This document shows, one piece after another, positions 22,912 through 31,936 of a DNA stretch of 42,926 bases. The DNA lies in contig JACPHC010000008.1 in the NCBI GenBank assembly GCA_016188775.1, positions 1 to 42,926 on the forward strand, given 5' to 3'. The first letter of the stretch is position 1; every line of letters starts with the position of its first letter. The translations under genes and the position numbers were made by a program. Under the pieces are notes generated by a model. The model was not told where the DNA came from, made no database searches, and saw only the letters and a program-made list of their open reading frames with translations. This DNA comes from Parcubacteria group bacterium (GTDB lineage: Bacteria; Patescibacteriota; Minisyncoccia; JACPHC01).

Positions 22912-24807
22912 GTGCCTCTTGAAGAAATAGAAAAAAAACTTTATCAACAGGCCGAATCCGAGGCGGAAAAAATTCCTCAACGCCAAGCGGCTCCGTTTGG
23001 CGTTGAGCCGGTCCAAAATGAAACTCCTCCCGTTTTCGAGCCTTTTAAATTAGCGGAAGAATTTATGCCTCAAACCAAAAAAAGAAGATGGATTTTATGG
23101 CTAGTTTTATTTTTATTGGTTATTTTTGGCGGAGTCATCAGTTATTGGTCTTTTTTTATTCCGAGATTTGCCGCTAGCGAAGTTTTGCTTGAGATTAAAG
23201 CTCCGACTAGCCGAGTCCAGGCCGGGGAAAAAATAACTTTTTCGGTTAATTATAAAAATCAAAGCCGTATTGTCCTTCAAGACGTTGAATTGACTTTTAT
23301 TTTTCCGAAATCTTCCCAGCTGATTTTAGGACCGGGTGAAAAAGTAATGGCTGACAGAATAACAAAACGAATCGGTGTTTTAAATTCGGGCGAAGAAGGT
23401 AGCAGTCGTTTTGAGACTCGAATTTTTGGGCTAAACGGCGAAACTAAATCAGCCGAGGTTATTCTATCTTATCAGCCTGAAAAAATAGCAAGTTTTTTTG
23501 AAAATAAAGCTAGATTTAATTTATCGGTCGCCGAAGTGCCTCTGGAAATTTCTTTAGTTTTGCCGTCTAAAGTGACTTTGGGCCAGGATTTTGATTTTTC
23601 GATTCATTACCTTTCCCGAGCCAAGACTGTTTTTTCAAATTTAAAAATTAAATTGGATTCGCCGCCATCTTTTAAATACTTGGAATTTTCGTCAAAACCT
23701 TTAGAGGATAGTGTTTGGCTGATTGGCGATTTGGAGCCGGGGAAAGAAGGGGATATAAAAATTAAAGGCCGAATAGAGGGCGAGGTTTTAACTCTTGGAT
23801 TTAAAGCCGCGTTTGGCTCGGAAGATCCGGAGACTAAAAATTTTGAAATTTTTTCCGAGGCTTCCGAATCTTTAAACCTTATTTCTTCGCCTCTTCGCGT
23901 CAGTCAGAAAATTAACGGCCTTTCCGAATATGATGCCAAAGCCGGCGATAATTTGCAATTTGATATTGAGTTTGAGAATACGACGGCTGTCGGAATTCCA
24001 GACGCGATTATTATGGCTCAAATTGAAGGCAAGGCGCTGGATTTAACCAGCCTGAATATCTCAAATGGCTCGTTTAATCAGACCACAAATTCCATTATTT
24101 GGAATCCCGGATTAATGCCCGAATTGAGTTATCTTGATCCGGGCGAGAGGGGAGTTGTTTCTTATGGCGTTAAAGTTAAAAATCCTTTGCCTATTTCCGC
24201 TTTTGGCGACACTAATTTTAAAATTATTTCCCGCGTAAAAATAGACAGCTCTAAAGCGCCTCTTGAGCTGGCCAACGTTAAAATCAGCGGCGAGTCGGAA
24301 GCAAGCATTAAAATCAGCGGCAAACTTTCTTTGAAGGCAAGCGGACTTTATCGTTCCGGGCCGATAAAAAATACCGGCCCGATTCCGCCTAAAATTGCCA
24401 ACCAGACCAGCTATACGATTGTCTGGCGCATTACGAACACGGCTAACGATGATAGTAATGTTGAGGTTAGGGCGATTTTGCCGCCGCATATCGCTTGGTT
24501 AAATCGTTTTGAGCCGTCCAGCGCCAATCTAAATTATAATTCTTTGTCCGGAGAGGTTGTTTGGAAAGTCGGCGATGTCAAAGCCGCCACGGGCATTTTA
24601 AGGCCAGCCCTGGAAGTCGCTTTCCAAATCGGCCTGACCCCTTCGCTTTCACAGATCGGCCGAGCCGTTGATTTGATATCGGCCAGCCATATTAAAGGCC
24701 AAGATAATTTTACCGGCATTAGCGTTGAAGAGAGCAAAGCGGCTATTTTTACCGATCTTCCCGATGATCGGACTTTTAAGCAAGGAGACGGAATAGTTGT
24801 TCAGTAG
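22912..24807 (+). CDS. Single-pass membrane protein with DUF11-like repeats
   Basis: GTG start. A charged N-terminal tail of about 60 residues is followed by one helix (about 62-83, RWILWLVLFLLVIFGGVISYW), then about 550 outside residues of Ig-like beta domains. Motifs such as AGEKITFSVNYKNQS, GDNLQFDIEFENTTA, WNPGLMPEL.YLDPGERG and YTIVWRITNTANDDSNVEVRA recall DUF11/CARDB-type repeats found on cell-surface stalk proteins. No enzymatic motif is seen. It lies 44 nt after the NHL subtilase and 14 nt before a small membrane gene, within the surface cluster. Likely a stalk or adhesion scaffold; function unproven. Confidence 0.7.
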   Translation: MPLEEIEKKLYQQAESEAEKIPQRQAAPFGVEPVQNETPPVFEPFKLAEEFMPQTKKRRWILWLVLFLLVIFGGVISYWSFFIPRFAASEVLLEIKAPTSRVQAGEKITFSVNYKNQSRIVLQDVELTFIFPKSSQLILGPGEKVMADRITKRIGVLNSGEEGSSRFETRIFGLNGETKSAEVILSYQPEKIASFFENKARFNLSVAEVPLEISLVLPSKVTLGQDFDFSIHYLSRAKTVFSNLKIKLDSPPSFKYLEFSSKPLEDSVWLIGDLEPGKEGDIKIKGRIEGEVLTLGFKAAFGSEDPETKNFEIFSEASESLNLISSPLRVSQKINGLSEYDAKAGDNLQFDIEFENTTAVGIPDAIIMAQIEGKALDLTSLNISNGSFNQTTNSIIWNPGLMPELSYLDPGERGVVSYGVKVKNPLPISAFGDTNFKIISRVKIDSSKAPLELANVKISGESEASIKISGKLSLKASGLYRSGPIKNTGPIPPKIANQTSYTIVWRITNTANDDSNVEVRAILPPHIAWLNRFEPSSANLNYNSLSGEVVWKVGDVKAATGILRPALEVAFQIGLTPSLSQIGRAVDLISASHIKGQDNFTGISVEESKAAIFTDLPDDRTFKQGDGIVVQ

Positions 24808-24821
24808 TTTATATTAATATT

Positions 24822-25013
24822 ATGGCTTACAAGGAATATAAAAGTGAAAATTGGATATTATTTTTTCTTATCATCTTGCTGATTTTGGCGTTCATTTTTT
24901 TCTTAATTTATGTTGATCAAATTCGAGCCTATGTTAATAGCTTCATCACGCCCGTCAAGTATCAGCCGATTCAAAAGCGAAATTCATTTCCAACCATTTA
25001 TATAAAACAATAA
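24822..25013 (+). CDS. Small single-pass membrane protein
   Basis: The 63-aa protein has one strong helix (about 11-32, WILFFLIILLILAFIFFLIYV) and short charged flanks ending in YIKQ. No family recognised. Located between the two large surface proteins on the same strand, so probably part of the same operon. The ATG is the only good start. Confidence 0.6.
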   Translation: MAYKEYKSENWILFFLIILLILAFIFFLIYVDQIRAYVNSFITPVKYQPIQKRNSFPTIYIKQ

Positions 25014-25016
25014 TTT

Positions 25017-25025
25017 TGATATGAT
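25017..25025 (+). promoter_or_regulatory. Extended -10 box upstream of the giant surface protein
   Basis: TGATATGAT matches TGnTATGAT and predicts a start near 25032, with a leader of about 53 nt that contains the hairpin at 25041-25074. No clear -35 seen. Confidence 0.45.
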
Positions 25026-25040
25026 AGAAATAATTAATTC

Positions 25041-25074
25041 ATCCGCCAAAATTTCTGAAAAAATTTAGGCGGAT
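25041..25074 (+). promoter_or_regulatory. Leader stem-loop before the giant surface protein
   Basis: ATCCGCCAAAATTT pairs with AAATTTAGGCGGAT over 14 bp with one mismatch. It ends 10 nt before the ATG at 25085 and has no T-tract on this strand, so it more likely shapes translation or protects the mRNA than stops transcription. Confidence 0.5.
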
Positions 25075-25084
25075 AAATAAAAAT

Positions 25085-28000
25085 ATGAAAAAATACCTTT
25101 TTATTTTAACTTTTTTAGCCGCGATTTTATTCGCTTTCTCGGCCCAAGCTTTAACAATCAGCAATGTTTTGGTCAATACCACCGCCAGTTCCGCGTCTTT
25201 GACCTGGACGACTAGCGAACCCACCAGTTCTTATGTTGAATACACCCGTTCGGATGTTGAGCCGATTAGCTATACCAATTACGTCCAAGACGCGAATTTA
25301 ATAACTAATCACCAGATGACCCTTAGCAATCTTTCGACTGGAAAATATTATTATCGTATTTGGGCTTTTACTTCGGGAATTTATGTTTCAACGACTTATC
25401 TGGGAAATTTTACGATTTCCGCGGATATGACCGGAACCGGCGTAATTGCCGACGTGACGCCGCCGGTCATTTCTAGCGTCCAAGTTTCTTCTTCCAGCAT
25501 AACCGCTGATTCGGCGACTATCAGTTGGCTGACAGACGAGCCATCAACTTCGGGAGTGAATTACGGCATTGCCAGCGTAAGTGAATTTACAAAACCGGAA
25601 GATGCGAGTCTCGTCACTTCTCATATAGCGACTTTAACCGGACTTAGGGCCGCCACTGTTTATCAATATAAAGTTTTTTCTCGGGATTCGGCCGGCAATA
25701 TCGCTTATTCCGCGATTTATAATTTTACCACTGCTTCGTCAGGAGCGATTTTAACAGGCGACACAACGCCTCCGACGGTTAGTTCATTTTTAGCCGAATC
25801 AACCGCTGGCGGTTTTGCTAAAATTACCGTAACTTTTTCCGAAAGCGTGGATCAGGCAACTTTAAATTCTGCTAATATCTATTTTTCACCGGTTGGATCA
25901 ACCGCTAAAGTCGCTGGAAATTTAACATTGAGCGCCAGTAGCGTTGTTTTTACAGCAACAGAATGTTTGCAGAATATGAGTTATGCTTTTATCATTTCCC
26001 GATTTGTCAAAGATTTAACTGGCAATCAAATGAGCGCGGATTATACAAGCGGATCGCAGAATTTATATTCTTCGGTTTGCCAAACTACTACCGCCACTCC
26101 AACGACCACTCCAACGATAACGACCACGACAATTCAATCAGGCCAGCTTCAAGGCAAAGTCACGGATTCTAATAACGCAACAGTCAGCGGAGCTTATATT
26201 TATGTTCATAACAACGATTTTACGTTATATTTTTGGTCCCAGTCGGATAGCGCTGGCAATTACACGATAACTAATATCACTCCCGGCTCTTATACTTTGG
26301 AACTTTCTCCGCCGTCAAATTTTCCTAATTTGCTTCGTCCTTCAACTTTGACAGTCAGCATTGTTTCGGGCGTTACCTCAACTCAAAATGTTCAATTTTC
26401 CGCCGGCGGGAAAACTATCAAAGGAAAAGTTATTTCGGTTATTGGGACGCCAATTACCGACGCCCAAGTAGAAGCTTATCAGGAGTCCACTTCCAGCTGG
26501 ACCACGGCTTTTACCGATACTTACGGGAATTTTATTTTAAAAGTCAGCGGCGGCAGCTGGTCAGTCGGCGTTATGCCCAAAACAGGAATTCAGGCAAGCT
26601 GGGTGTACGCAAAATCGCCGTCTTTAATCAGTTTTTCAAATGACGCGATCGCGGAAGAAAAAACAGTTGATTTTCAGGTTGATTCAACGCCAAGCAGTAT
26701 TTTTGGAAAAATTATTTTGCCGTCAGGCGCTTATCCAAAAAGCGGAACATCCGTGACAGCGATTAGTTCTTCGGGTTTAAGCGGCTTTTCCAGCACCGGC
26801 ATTGACGGCAGTTTTTCGATTAATCTTTCTCCCGGGACTTATAATTTGGAAATTTACAGCGCTGATTCGTCTTATGCCGCTCCTTCGATTTCCGCTTTTA
26901 CTTTGCTTGAGAGCGAGAAGAAAAATTTAGAAACGATTTATTTAGTTTTAAAAACCGAACATATTAAAGGGTTTGTTTATAATTCTCAAAAACAAATTCA
27001 GTCTAATATTTTAGTCAGCGCCAAGCAGATTGACGGAACCGGATTTGTTTTAGTTTACACGAATTCAAGCGGCGCTTATGATTTATCTATTAGCTCGGGT
27101 TCTTGGGAAGTAATCGCTTTAGGGATTGCTAGTCCCACTCAAGTTCAAGTCATTCAAGGAGCCACGGTTAATTTGGATTTTGTTTTACCTTTATTAGACG
27201 CTGTTCTTTTCGGAACAGTTAAAGATTCGGCCGGCAATATCTTATCCGATATTTCCGGTTTTGCCATACTGGAGCCGGATTTTATCGGCAGTCCGGTTGA
27301 GCGGGGAACTTTTAAAATCTCGGCCAAAGCCGGAAGCTACACGCTTCGCCTCGATCTTTCCGCCGGTTCGATTTATAATTCGACTGAAAAAATTTCCGTT
27401 TTGCTTGTGGGCGGACAAACCAAAGAAGCGATAATCACTCTTTTCAAAAATAACGCTGTTATTTCCGGTTTTTTGAAAGATACGGCCGGCGTTGTTATGA
27501 CCGGCATCAAAGCCGAAGTTTTTGCTTACAGCGACAACGGGTCTTTTCAAAAAACCTTGATAGATTCAGCCACCGGCGGATATAAATTTAATGTCGGCTC
27601 CGGGGTTTGGTATCTTGGGCTTAGCATTGATTCGGTTTCCGGCTATCAGGCAAAATCAATAGCCCCCGGCGGCCTTAAAATTGTCGGCGCTGAAACGGTC
27701 AGCCAGGATATTTTTATCACGCGAGTTGATTCTTTAATTTCAGGGAGCGTGAAAAAAAGCGACGGTTCTCCTTTGGCTAATGCTTGGGTTGGCGTTTCAT
27801 CGCGTCCGATTGTTTCAGGAACCGACTTCGCCGCTTCAGGGTTTTTAACCCAAGAAATCGAAACCGGCGTTTTTTCCGATAAAGACGGCAATTTTTCAAT
27901 TAAAGTGCCGGGCGGGACTTATTACGCGCGCGCTTTTTACGCTCTGGCCAAAGGGCTGATTAATCCCGACGAGATTAAAGTTGTTGCTGCGTCAAATAAG

Positions 28001-29272
28001 CCGGCCACTGTTGAACTCATATTCAAATCTTCTTTATCTTCCGTCAGCGGCGCGGTTTTTTACAATGATTTGCCTCAAACCGGCGCTTTTGTTTTTGCCT
28101 GGTCGGAAAAAGGAGGCCAAGCCGAAAATATGACTGATAAAAACGGCAATTATATTTTGCGCGTAAGTAATAATGATATTTGGCATCTAGGAGCCAGAAT
28201 GGAGAAAGGTTCGGATATTTTGAATAGCGATTATTTGATTATCAATATCGGGGCGGAAGAAAAAAATTCAATTAACTTTTTTCTTAAGAAAGCCGGAGAA
28301 ATTCCAAAACCGATTCTGGCTTCGGTTGACGCGATCAGGCCGCAAGTAATGATTTTAAACGATCAAGCTAAAGTAGCTTTGCCGGCTAACGCGACGGCCA
28401 CTGCCGGTCAAGTCAATGTCAGAGTCAGTCCGGCGGTCCAGTTGCCGGATCAGGCCCGGGCCGCGGTTATCGGCAAGGCTTATGATGTTGACATTAAAGA
28501 CGCGAAAGGAATATCAATTGTTTCTTTTAACGCGCCGATCAGCATTACCCTTCCTTATAACAAGAAAGAAATTGAAAAATTAGGAATTTCCGAAGACGAT
28601 ATCAAACCGAGTTTTTTTGACGAAGCGAGCGGGATTTGGAAAAAGGTGGATAAATTTGTCATTGATAAAACGAATTCCCAAGTTATTATCGAAACTTTCC
28701 ATTTGACCCGCTTCGCCCTGATCGCTTCCCCTGCCGACATTAATCCGCCCGAGGCTCCGACGAAAATTGACGTGGCCAAAATAGGCCCGGGAGCGCTTTT
28801 TATTTCTTGGATCAATCCTTTAAAAGATTTTGACCATATCAAAATTTATCGCTCGACCAAATTGAATGAACTCGGACGAGTGGCGTTTAACGATATCAAA
28901 AGAACTTTTGAAACGGACACAAAATTGGCCGATGGATTAACTTATTATTACACTGTCAGAAGCGTTGATTTGGCCGGCAATGAATCCATTAATATCGAGC
29001 AAATTTCCGGCTCCCCCTTGCCCGGGGAAGAAAAAGTAAAATCCACTTTCTTAAAAAATTTAAGACAAGGAATGAAAGGAGAGGATGTTAAAAATTTGCA
29101 AAAAATTCTTTTTGAAGAAGGCGTTTATCCCGACAACATTATTTCCGGTTATTTTGGATCTTTAACTAAAAAAGCTGTTATTAATTTCCAGAAAAAATAC
29201 GGCCTTTCTCCGTCTCTCGGTTTTGTTGGCTCCCTGACGCGGGCGAAATTAAACGAGCTTTACGGTCAATAA
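25085..29272 (+). CDS. Giant secreted surface protein: FN3, carboxypeptidase-regulatory repeats, PG-binding domain
   Basis: Signal peptide at 1-22 (FAFSAQA). Domains in order: two FN3-like units (25-115, 127-216), a SbsA-like Ig domain (226-325, TPPTVSSFLAEST...), a Thr/Pro-rich linker, eight CarboxypepD_reg-type repeats (about 355-1090; each with I.G.V.D..G......v......G.Y.l.v..G.w), a ZU5-like region (about 1090-1220), a further FN3 (about 1230-1315) and a C-terminal PG_binding_1 domain (LRQGMKGEDVKNLQKILFEEGVYP, about 1325-1393). The last part should attach it to the cell wall, leaving a long flexible stalk outside. No enzyme motif. The likely roles are adhesion or contact with a host cell, by analogy with CPR surface giants. 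Starts downstream of a leader hairpin; 11 nt before a metzincin gene. Confidence 0.88.
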   Translation: MKKYLFILTFLAAILFAFSAQALTISNVLVNTTASSASLTWTTSEPTSSYVEYTRSDVEPISYTNYVQDANLITNHQMTLSNLSTGKYYYRIWAFTSGIYVSTTYLGNFTISADMTGTGVIADVTPPVISSVQVSSSSITADSATISWLTDEPSTSGVNYGIASVSEFTKPEDASLVTSHIATLTGLRAATVYQYKVFSRDSAGNIAYSAIYNFTTASSGAILTGDTTPPTVSSFLAESTAGGFAKITVTFSESVDQATLNSANIYFSPVGSTAKVAGNLTLSASSVVFTATECLQNMSYAFIISRFVKDLTGNQMSADYTSGSQNLYSSVCQTTTATPTTTPTITTTTIQSGQLQGKVTDSNNATVSGAYIYVHNNDFTLYFWSQSDSAGNYTITNITPGSYTLELSPPSNFPNLLRPSTLTVSIVSGVTSTQNVQFSAGGKTIKGKVISVIGTPITDAQVEAYQESTSSWTTAFTDTYGNFILKVSGGSWSVGVMPKTGIQASWVYAKSPSLISFSNDAIAEEKTVDFQVDSTPSSIFGKIILPSGAYPKSGTSVTAISSSGLSGFSSTGIDGSFSINLSPGTYNLEIYSADSSYAAPSISAFTLLESEKKNLETIYLVLKTEHIKGFVYNSQKQIQSNILVSAKQIDGTGFVLVYTNSSGAYDLSISSGSWEVIALGIASPTQVQVIQGATVNLDFVLPLLDAVLFGTVKDSAGNILSDISGFAILEPDFIGSPVERGTFKISAKAGSYTLRLDLSAGSIYNSTEKISVLLVGGQTKEAIITLFKNNAVISGFLKDTAGVVMTGIKAEVFAYSDNGSFQKTLIDSATGGYKFNVGSGVWYLGLSIDSVSGYQAKSIAPGGLKIVGAETVSQDIFITRVDSLISGSVKKSDGSPLANAWVGVSSRPIVSGTDFAASGFLTQEIETGVFSDKDGNFSIKVPGGTYYARAFYALAKGLINPDEIKVVAASNKPATVELIFKSSLSSVSGAVFYNDLPQTGAFVFAWSEKGGQAENMTDKNGNYILRVSNNDIWHLGARMEKGSDILNSDYLIINIGAEEKNSINFFLKKAGEIPKPILASVDAIRPQVMILNDQAKVALPANATATAGQVNVRVSPAVQLPDQARAAVIGKAYDVDIKDAKGISIVSFNAPISITLPYNKKEIEKLGISEDDIKPSFFDEASGIWKKVDKFVIDKTNSQVIIETFHLTRFALIASPADINPPEAPTKIDVAKIGPGALFISWINPLKDFDHIKIYRSTKLNELGRVAFNDIKRTFETDTKLADGLTYYYTVRSVDLAGNESINIEQISGSPLPGEEKVKSTFLKNLRQGMKGEDVKNLQKILFEEGVYPDNIISGYFGSLTKKAVINFQKKYGLSPSLGFVGSLTRAKLNELYGQ

Positions 29273-29283
29273 TCTTAAATTGA

Positions 29284-30042
29284 ATGAGAAAATTTAATTT
29301 CCCAACTTTACTGAAAGTAATGGCGCTGATTATTGTTATCGGCGCTGTTATTTATTCGTTTAAAAATCAACGGCCCGATCAAAAAAAAATAATTATTCCG
29401 GCCCAATCCGTTCATTATTTTAAAGATCCTTCGCTCTCTCTTGATAAAATCAGTTTGAAAATCATTTATTTTATTCCCAAAGACCGTTCGGCGTCAATAA
29501 ACCAATCATGGAAAGAATTGATTGAGCCGGCCGTTAAAGATCTTCAATCTTTCCATAAAATTCAATTCGACAATCGTTCTGTTATAAATTACGAAATATT
29601 CCCCGATCCGGTTATTGGATTATTGGAGGCGATAGATTACGATACCCAAGACACGAATCGGGGCAATCCTTATGCTTTGTCGGCCATTACCGATGAATTA
29701 CAGAATCGTTTTTTTGATCCGGCCGGTGATTTTTACAAAGGAAATTTCGCCAAGACCGAATCCGAAGATTTTTCCGTTATTTATATTATTTATCAGGGCG
29801 TGGGCGCTTCAGGGATACAAGGGTCCGCTTTACTTAGTTTAAGTTATTTCATTAACGCGGAATTTTCCGGCTATAAAGAAAGTCTTTTTTATCATGAGTT
29901 TGCCCATACCTTGGGAATGCCGGATCGTTTTGACGAAGAGAGTCATATTTACACGTCTTTTGATATTTTAGGTAACGGAAAAATAAGGCCGTTGGCCAAC
30001 GCCTATATTGATTTTGAAACAAAAAAAGAAATGGGATTTTAA
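29284..30042 (+). CDS. Metzincin-like zinc protease, membrane-anchored
   Basis: A hydrophobic N-terminal helix (about 9-25) is an anchor or uncleaved signal. The zinc site HEFAHTLGMPD (His204, Glu205, His208, Gly211, Asp214) fits HExxHxxGxxD, a metzincin pattern with Asp as the third ligand, as in snapalysin-type enzymes. The region between has no other recognised domain. It lies 11 nt after the giant surface protein and 7 nt before a sensor kinase, so it may process or shed surface proteins. Zinc ligand assignment is from sequence; the substrate is unknown. Confidence 0.75.
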   Translation: MRKFNFPTLLKVMALIIVIGAVIYSFKNQRPDQKKIIIPAQSVHYFKDPSLSLDKISLKIIYFIPKDRSASINQSWKELIEPAVKDLQSFHKIQFDNRSVINYEIFPDPVIGLLEAIDYDTQDTNRGNPYALSAITDELQNRFFDPAGDFYKGNFAKTESEDFSVIYIIYQGVGASGIQGSALLSLSYFINAEFSGYKESLFYHEFAHTLGMPDRFDEESHIYTSFDILGNGKIRPLANAYIDFETKKEMGF

Positions 30043-30049
30043 TATATTA

Positions 30050-31930
30050 ATGACCTCGATATTAAAAGAAATTAATGAATATTTTTTTGGCCAAAGCCGC
30101 TTTCGGCTGAAATTGACGGTTTTTTTAATGGCGGTGGCTTTAGTGCCTTTGCTGCTTTTGGGCGTCGTCTCCATATACGCGATTAATATTAATCGCCGAT
30201 TCGAAGTGGCGGCGCTGGAAACTCAATTAACTAATCAAAAAATCAAACAAATTGAATCTTTTTTAAACGATATAATTGAAGCTTTGCGTTTTAAGGTCGC
30301 TTCCCAGGAGCCGCGTATTTCTTTGGGCGAGCAAAATTTTCTTCTTTCAAATTTAATGAACGCCTTCCCGTCTCTTGAGGAGGTTTCTTTCGTGGCCGTT
30401 CTTCCGGAAAATAATTACGGGAAAGAAACCTTTAGAATTTCTCGGGATAAATTATTTTCTTGCGGCGTTATTAAAGACGCGGAAGGCGAAAAACTGGAAA
30501 ATTGTTTAAGTTGGTCGCCGGATAACCTGGACGATCCGCAAAGTTTAAGAAATTTTCAATTAGCCAAAGAATTTTTAGCCGCAAAAGTTGGCAAAGATTA
30601 CATTGGTCCAATGATAAAAACGTCGGTCGGGCCAAGATTTATAGCGGCCGTGCCTTTTAAAAACGAAAAAGACGAAATTATTGGCGTTATCGCAGCCAAG
30701 ATATTTTTAAATCCAGTCGTTCGATTGGTTGAACAATCAACGCTGGGTCTCAAGGGATACGTTTTTGTCACTGATAAAGACGGTTCGGTGATTGCCTCTT
30801 CGGCCCCGCTTTTTAAAGCCTTAGGTTATCAGCTAAAAAAAATTGATATCGTTTCCTCGGTTCTTTTCGGCGCTAAAAGGACCGGATTGGATTCGGCTGA
30901 CGCTTATGCCAATATTTTTGGAGACAAAGTAATCGGCGCCGGGGATATCGTTAAAAAAACCGGCTGGGCGGTGATCGCGGAATGGCCGGAAGACGACGCT
31001 TTTGCTCCGAGCTTGAGGCTTCGCAATCAAATTATTTATTTTTCCGGTGCTTTAGCGGCGGTCATTTTTTTGGCCGCTACTTTTGCCGCTAATCGAGTTG
31101 TTAGGCCGATAAAAGAATTAGTGGAGGGAACTAAAATTATCGGCGAAGGAAAATTTGATTATAAAATTGACATAAAAACTAAAGACGAATTGAAAGATTT
31201 GGGCGATTCTTTTAATGAAATGAGCAAAAGTTTAAAGAAGCTCGCGGAATTGAGGGAAGAATTCATTTTTGTGGCGGCTCATGAGCTTCGCACGCCGGTG
31301 ACGGCCATCAAGGGTTATCTTTCAATGATTTTGGAAGGGACAGTTGGAAAAATTTCTAAAAAAACAGCCGAATTTTTGAAAAAGATTCAAGCCTCCAATG
31401 ATCGGTTGGTTCAATTAGTGCAAGATCTTTTGCAGGTCGCCAGATCCGAAGCCGGCCGACTAAAAATCGCTTTGAGTCCGCAGAAAATAAATGAGAGCGT
31501 TTTTCAGGTTTTTGATGAATTAAGGCCGCTGGCGGACGACCGTAATATTATTTTTGAATATTCCCGTCCGGCTAAAGAATTAGTTATGGCCGATAATGAT
31601 CGCCTGAAAGAAGTTTTAATTAATTTAATCGGCAACGCGATTAAATATAATAAAAATGATGGCAAAATTATTGTTTCGCATAAAGTAGAGAATAATTTTC
31701 TCGTGACTGCCATTGCCGATACCGGCATCGGGTTTAAACCGGAAGAGATGCCAAGGCTTTTTGAGAAATTTTGGAGAGCGGAAAACGAAGCGACCCGGGC
31801 GCAAACCGGCACGGGCCTGGGATTATTTATCGTTAAAGAATTGGTAGAGAAAATGGGCGGGAAAATTTGGGTTGAATCAAAGTGGCAAATCGGCGCGACT
31901 TTTTATTTCAGTTTGCCGATTGCCAAATGA
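30050..31930 (+). CDS. Sensor histidine kinase with extracellular domain and HAMP
   Basis: The start at 30050 is preferred to 30008 because the latter would overlap the previous gene. Domains in 626 aa: helix 1 (about 20-45), extracellular Cache-like domain (about 46-310), helix 2 (about 322-343), HAMP (about 345-398, RPIKELVEGTKIIGEGKFDYKI), HisKA with phospho-acceptor His411 (AAHELRTP), and HATPase with NLIGNAIKYN, DTGIGF and GTGLGLFIVKEL. It should sense an outside signal and phosphorylate a response regulator. No regulator is next to it, so it is an orphan in this window. It ends 6 nt from the convergent HtrA gene, which fits a cell-envelope stress role (inference). Confidence 0.93.
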   Translation: MTSILKEINEYFFGQSRFRLKLTVFLMAVALVPLLLLGVVSIYAININRRFEVAALETQLTNQKIKQIESFLNDIIEALRFKVASQEPRISLGEQNFLLSNLMNAFPSLEEVSFVAVLPENNYGKETFRISRDKLFSCGVIKDAEGEKLENCLSWSPDNLDDPQSLRNFQLAKEFLAAKVGKDYIGPMIKTSVGPRFIAAVPFKNEKDEIIGVIAAKIFLNPVVRLVEQSTLGLKGYVFVTDKDGSVIASSAPLFKALGYQLKKIDIVSSVLFGAKRTGLDSADAYANIFGDKVIGAGDIVKKTGWAVIAEWPEDDAFAPSLRLRNQIIYFSGALAAVIFLAATFAANRVVRPIKELVEGTKIIGEGKFDYKIDIKTKDELKDLGDSFNEMSKSLKKLAELREEFIFVAAHELRTPVTAIKGYLSMILEGTVGKISKKTAEFLKKIQASNDRLVQLVQDLLQVARSEAGRLKIALSPQKINESVFQVFDELRPLADDRNIIFEYSRPAKELVMADNDRLKEVLINLIGNAIKYNKNDGKIIVSHKVENNFLVTAIADTGIGFKPEEMPRLFEKFWRAENEATRAQTGTGLGLFIVKELVEKMGGKIWVESKWQIGATFYFSLPIAK

Positions 31931-31936
31931 CAAAAT

